Shown here in pieces: positions 16,010-18,200 of a DNA stretch of 18,200 nt. Where the stretch lies: positions 1 to 18,200 of the forward strand of contig DAIEHU010000013.1 of assembly GCA_027353395.1 (NCBI GenBank). Reading direction: 5' to 3'. The stretch is from Desulfobacteraceae bacterium (GTDB lineage: Bacteria > Desulfobacterota > Desulfobacteria > Desulfobacterales > Desulfosalsimonadaceae). Position 1 is the stretch's first letter. The number at the start of each line of letters is the position of its first letter. The notes under the pieces are model-generated. The model was not told the origin of the DNA and made no database searches. It saw only the letters and a program-made list of their open reading frames with translations. Both the position numbers and the translations under genes were made by a program.

Positions 16010-17058
16010 TTCATTGCCTCCTTTAATTGAATGAGATTGAGTTGATGAATATCTGAGACGAATCTTTCCGGATCATGAGGCGTCACCACCACCACACGGT
16101 TTTTGAACCGCAGCACCACGGAATTTTCAGGGTTCGTCGCATAAGCGCGATAGTTTCCCAGAGACCTATTGGAGAATGCGCCGCAGATGGAAAACAACCC
16201 CCCGTTTCCGAATGTGCGGAAGGATGTCGACATGGCTGCCGGATTTATTTCGACAGATGTTAATCCCGGCAAATAAATGGTGGTCCGCCATAAAAGACGT
16301 TTCACATAGACAGCGTTTTTTGTCAATTCATACCCGCGGATCATGAACAGCATGCTCCCGAAAAGAATGCACGGGGGAAATACGATCATGGGCAGATCCC
16401 GGACCGGACGGAAGACGGGATCACCGCCTGGGATTCCAAACAGGCCGGCGCCCATCAAGCCCAGCAGAACGGTGCAGCCCAAAACTGTGGCGGTTTTGAC
16501 GGATGCGGTCCATGGGGCTTTAAAATGCAGGGTTTCCATTAGCGTTATTAATGATTTAGAATAGTTATGAAATGGCAATTGCCGGATATGCCGGGTGACG
16601 GTATCCATAATACAAAAACCGGGGGCATCGTCCTTGCCCATGATGTCGCCTGGGTTCAACACCAGGGTATCGCCGATTTGTTTTTCAAGATATTGATGGG
16701 AATGGCCGAAACAAACCAGATGGTGTTTCCCGGCGGCCGCAAGTCCTTCGGCGACGATCCATTCGTGGGTGAATGCAATTTTAAACCCGTCCATATCCAT
16801 CTCGCCGACCAGGCTGTCCAGAGTAATAAGGCCGTTGCTTTGCAGGGCGAACTGAGTCAGCAGCGCCTTGTCGCCGTCATTGTTGCCGAACACGCAGTGA
16901 ACCGGGATGCCGGCTTTTTCCAGCTCCTTGAACATAAACGGCGCGACAAAATCCCCGCAGTGGATAATCCGGCCGCAGTTCTCTGCCCGGATAACGGCAA
17001 GGGCTTTGCGCAAGTTCCAGATATGATCATGGCTGTCGCTCATCACGGCGATATTCAT
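16006..17058 (-). CDS. YfcE/MJ0936-type phosphodiesterase fused to a membrane bacterial-PH-like domain
   Basis: 350 residues. Residues 1-163 are a calcineurin-like phosphodiesterase with all metal sites: S-D-S-H-D (Asp8, His10), C-G-D-F (Asp36), G-N-N-D (Asn59), T-H-E (His98) and G-H-S-H (His119, His121). Relatives hydrolyse phosphodiesters in the cytoplasm. Residues 164-174 are a short linker. Residues 178-345 form a separate module of two hydrophobic helices (about 188-208 and 223-241) and a beta-rich tail (Y-E-L-T, V-Y-V-K-R, then a V-V-L-R-F-K-N-R-V-V-V-V-T-P-H-D-P stretch) typical of bacterial PH-like (bPH) domains. The linker DNA is AT-rich, like an intergenic spacer, and no ribosome binding site precedes Met174, so a true fusion is favoured. 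ATG 17058 has AAAGGA 8 bases upstream. It is first in the leftward set of three genes. Confidence 0.88.
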   Translation of the reverse strand: MNIAVMSDSHDHIWNLRKALAVIRAENCGRIIHCGDFVAPFMFKELEKAGIPVHCVFGNNDGDKALLTQFALQSNGLITLDSLVGEMDMDGFKIAFTHEWIVAEGLAAAGKHHLVCFGHSHQYLEKQIGDTLVLNPGDIMGKDDAPGFCIMDTVTRHIRQLPFHNYSKSLITLMETLHFKAPWTASVKTATVLGCTVLLGLMGAGLFGIPGGDPVFRPVRDLPMIVFPPCILFGSMLFMIRGYELTKNAVYVKRLLWRTTIYLPGLTSVEINPAAMSTSFRTFGNGGLFSICGAFSNRSLGNYRAYATNPENSVVLRFKNRVVVVTPHDPERFVSDIHQLNLIQLKEAMK

Positions 17059-17146
17059 GGCTGATGTCCTTTAGAAAATTCAGGGGCGGGACGCCGCATC
17101 TGTTTGGATTGTTTTTTTAAGACAGCGCGCTTATGATAACCGGCAT

Positions 17147-17177
17147 TGCCTGAAAAATAAAAGCATTTTTCAAGGCA
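17147..17177. repeat. Hairpin in the divergent intergenic region
   Basis: Arms at 17147-17158 and 17165-17177 pair over about 12 bases with one bulged base and a 6-base loop. It lies between the divergent phosphoesterase and EamA genes and could be an operator-like or leader hairpin, or chance structure in an AT-rich spacer. The remainder of 17059-17245 shows nothing recognisable. Confidence 0.4.
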
Positions 17178-17245
17178 GCGGAAACCCGATTGGCCCGCCA
17201 GAGGCGTCACGCAGTTTATAACATATCGAAAAAATTGAATTTGTT

Positions 17246-18187
17246 TTGAAACAGACCGGAAGACGAAATATCCCGAATACCCCAGGAGGGCTGACGCAGC
17301 CGGGCGTTCCGTTTGGCTGGCTGTCCCGGAAAGCCGTGACGGCGCTGGGGTGGCTGGCGATAGTACATGCTGAGGTATGTTTTTATATTTCAACAATTTT
17401 TATCCGTTTATCCAAGGCGGATGCGATGCTTGACCCTGGCTTTTTTGTGTTTTGCCGGTTTTTGATGGGGTTTTTCGTTGTGTGCGGCCTGTTGCTGATC
17501 CAGCGCCGGGATCTCCGGCCCTGCCGGTATGATCTGCTGGTGGGCCGGGCCGTATTTAACAGCATTTCGGTATTCTGTTTTTTTAAAGCCGTGTCCGTGA
17601 CCTCTCTTGCGGAAGGCAATATCCTGAACATGACGTACCCGGTTTTTCTGGCTGTGATCTCCTGGTTTGTGCTCAAAGAACAGCGGGATCGGGTGGCCAT
17701 CGGGATGGTGGCCATCGCCATCGCCGGGATATGGCTGATTCTTGCGCCGGAACAGATGGCCCCGAATATTAATAACTTCTGGGGGCTGGCGTCCGGCATG
17801 ACGGCATCCCTGGCGGTTTTGTATTTAAACATGAGCCGGCGGCATCATGACACGGAAACCATTTTATTTTATATGTTCGGGATCGGGGCCATGATCATGT
17901 TCAGTGTGTTTCATGACCGGATTTTCTGGCCGGATCCGAAAGAATTTTATTATTTGTTCTGGTGCGCGGCATCCGGGGTCGCAGGCCAGTATCTGCTGAC
18001 CCTGGGATACCGGTACGTCACGGCGGTGGAAGGCAGCGTTCTGTCCTCTTCACGGATTCTCATGGCTGCGGTGTTCGGGCCCTGGATGGCGCTTGACCCG
18101 GCCCTGACGGCCGCCGGGTGGATGGGGGCAGGGTTGATATTGACGGCAAATGTGGTGCTGGCGGTGCGGCGATCGCGCAATAAATGA
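17246..18187 (+). CDS. EamA/DMT-family transporter
   Basis: About ten hydrophobic helices arranged as two EamA repeats (about residues 32-157 and 175-307) in an inner-membrane protein of typical length for drug/metabolite transporters. Repeat features include F-F-K-A-V-S-V-T-S-L-A-E-G-N at the end of helix 4 and T-A-V-E-G-S-V-L-S-S in the second half. Members export or import small metabolites such as amino acids; the substrate is unknown. The start is uncertain. TTG 17246 gives 313 residues but has no ribosome binding site. GTG 17336 gives 283 residues and starts just before the first helix, with AGGAGG (17284-17289) too far upstream to settle it. It is divergent from the phosphoesterase gene and appears to be a single-gene unit. 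Confidence 0.88.
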   Translation: MKQTGRRNIPNTPGGLTQPGVPFGWLSRKAVTALGWLAIVHAEVCFYISTIFIRLSKADAMLDPGFFVFCRFLMGFFVVCGLLLIQRRDLRPCRYDLLVGRAVFNSISVFCFFKAVSVTSLAEGNILNMTYPVFLAVISWFVLKEQRDRVAIGMVAIAIAGIWLILAPEQMAPNINNFWGLASGMTASLAVLYLNMSRRHHDTETILFYMFGIGAMIMFSVFHDRIFWPDPKEFYYLFWCAASGVAGQYLLTLGYRYVTAVEGSVLSSSRILMAAVFGPWMALDPALTAAGWMGAGLILTANVVLAVRRSRNK

Positions 18188-18200
18188 AACAAAACAAATT

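Noticed and set aside
17055..17396. A 113-codon minus-strand frame in the divergent spacer
   Set aside because: It overlaps the EamA gene start, has no domain signature and its composition fits a spacer shadow.
1..18200. CRISPR arrays, tRNA or rRNA genes, insertion-sequence transposases
   Set aside because: No regularly spaced direct repeats, no cloverleaf or rRNA-like sequence and no transposase reading frame were found.

Overview
The window looks like a chromosomal segment from an anaerobic, Gram-negative bacterium, most likely a Desulfobacterota (sulfate-reducer-type) lineage. The reasons are an oxygen-sensitive glycyl radical enzyme with its activase, two B12-binding-type radical SAM proteins, a large hybrid histidine kinase and a moderately GC-rich coding style. 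That placement is an inference from gene content; there is no rRNA or other phylogenetic marker here.

Layout. (a) 1-5287, minus strand: a three-gene set transcribed leftward. It runs from a 976-aa membrane hybrid histidine kinase, through a membrane-anchored coiled-coil protein of unknown function, to a B12-binding-type radical SAM protein that overlaps its neighbour and runs off the left edge of the window. (b) 5477-12357, plus strand: a FadR-type GntR regulator behind a promoter whose -10 box overlaps a perfect TGGT-N3-ACCA operator, then a glycyl radical enzyme (GRE, Cys453/Glu455/Gly812), its radical SAM activase, and a two-barrel FMN-binding (PNPOx-like) protein translationally coupled to the activase. 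Between the GRE and its activase sits an AT-rich cassette: a large palindromic element (8801-8919) followed by an ApeA-like HEPN protein, a known type of anti-phage abortive-infection effector. (c) 12637-14238, plus: an AT-richer, stand-alone radical SAM protein with an N-terminal B12-binding-like region. (d) 14256-17058, minus: a tightly packed set of three genes: a metallophosphoesterase fused to a membrane bacterial-PH-like domain, a secreted DUF4412-like protein, and a fumarylacetoacetate-hydrolase-family enzyme. (e) 17246-18187, plus: an EamA/DMT-family permease.

How the parts may work together. The GntR regulator, GRE, activase and flavoprotein form one functional unit: regulated anaerobic radical chemistry on a carboxylated or aromatic substrate that cannot be assigned from sequence alone. 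The Cys-X-Glu active-site signature argues for a decarboxylase, lyase or dehydratase rather than a pyruvate formate-lyase or an X-succinate synthase. The most striking architectural point is the phage-defence-type gene lodged inside this metabolic operon next to a palindromic element.
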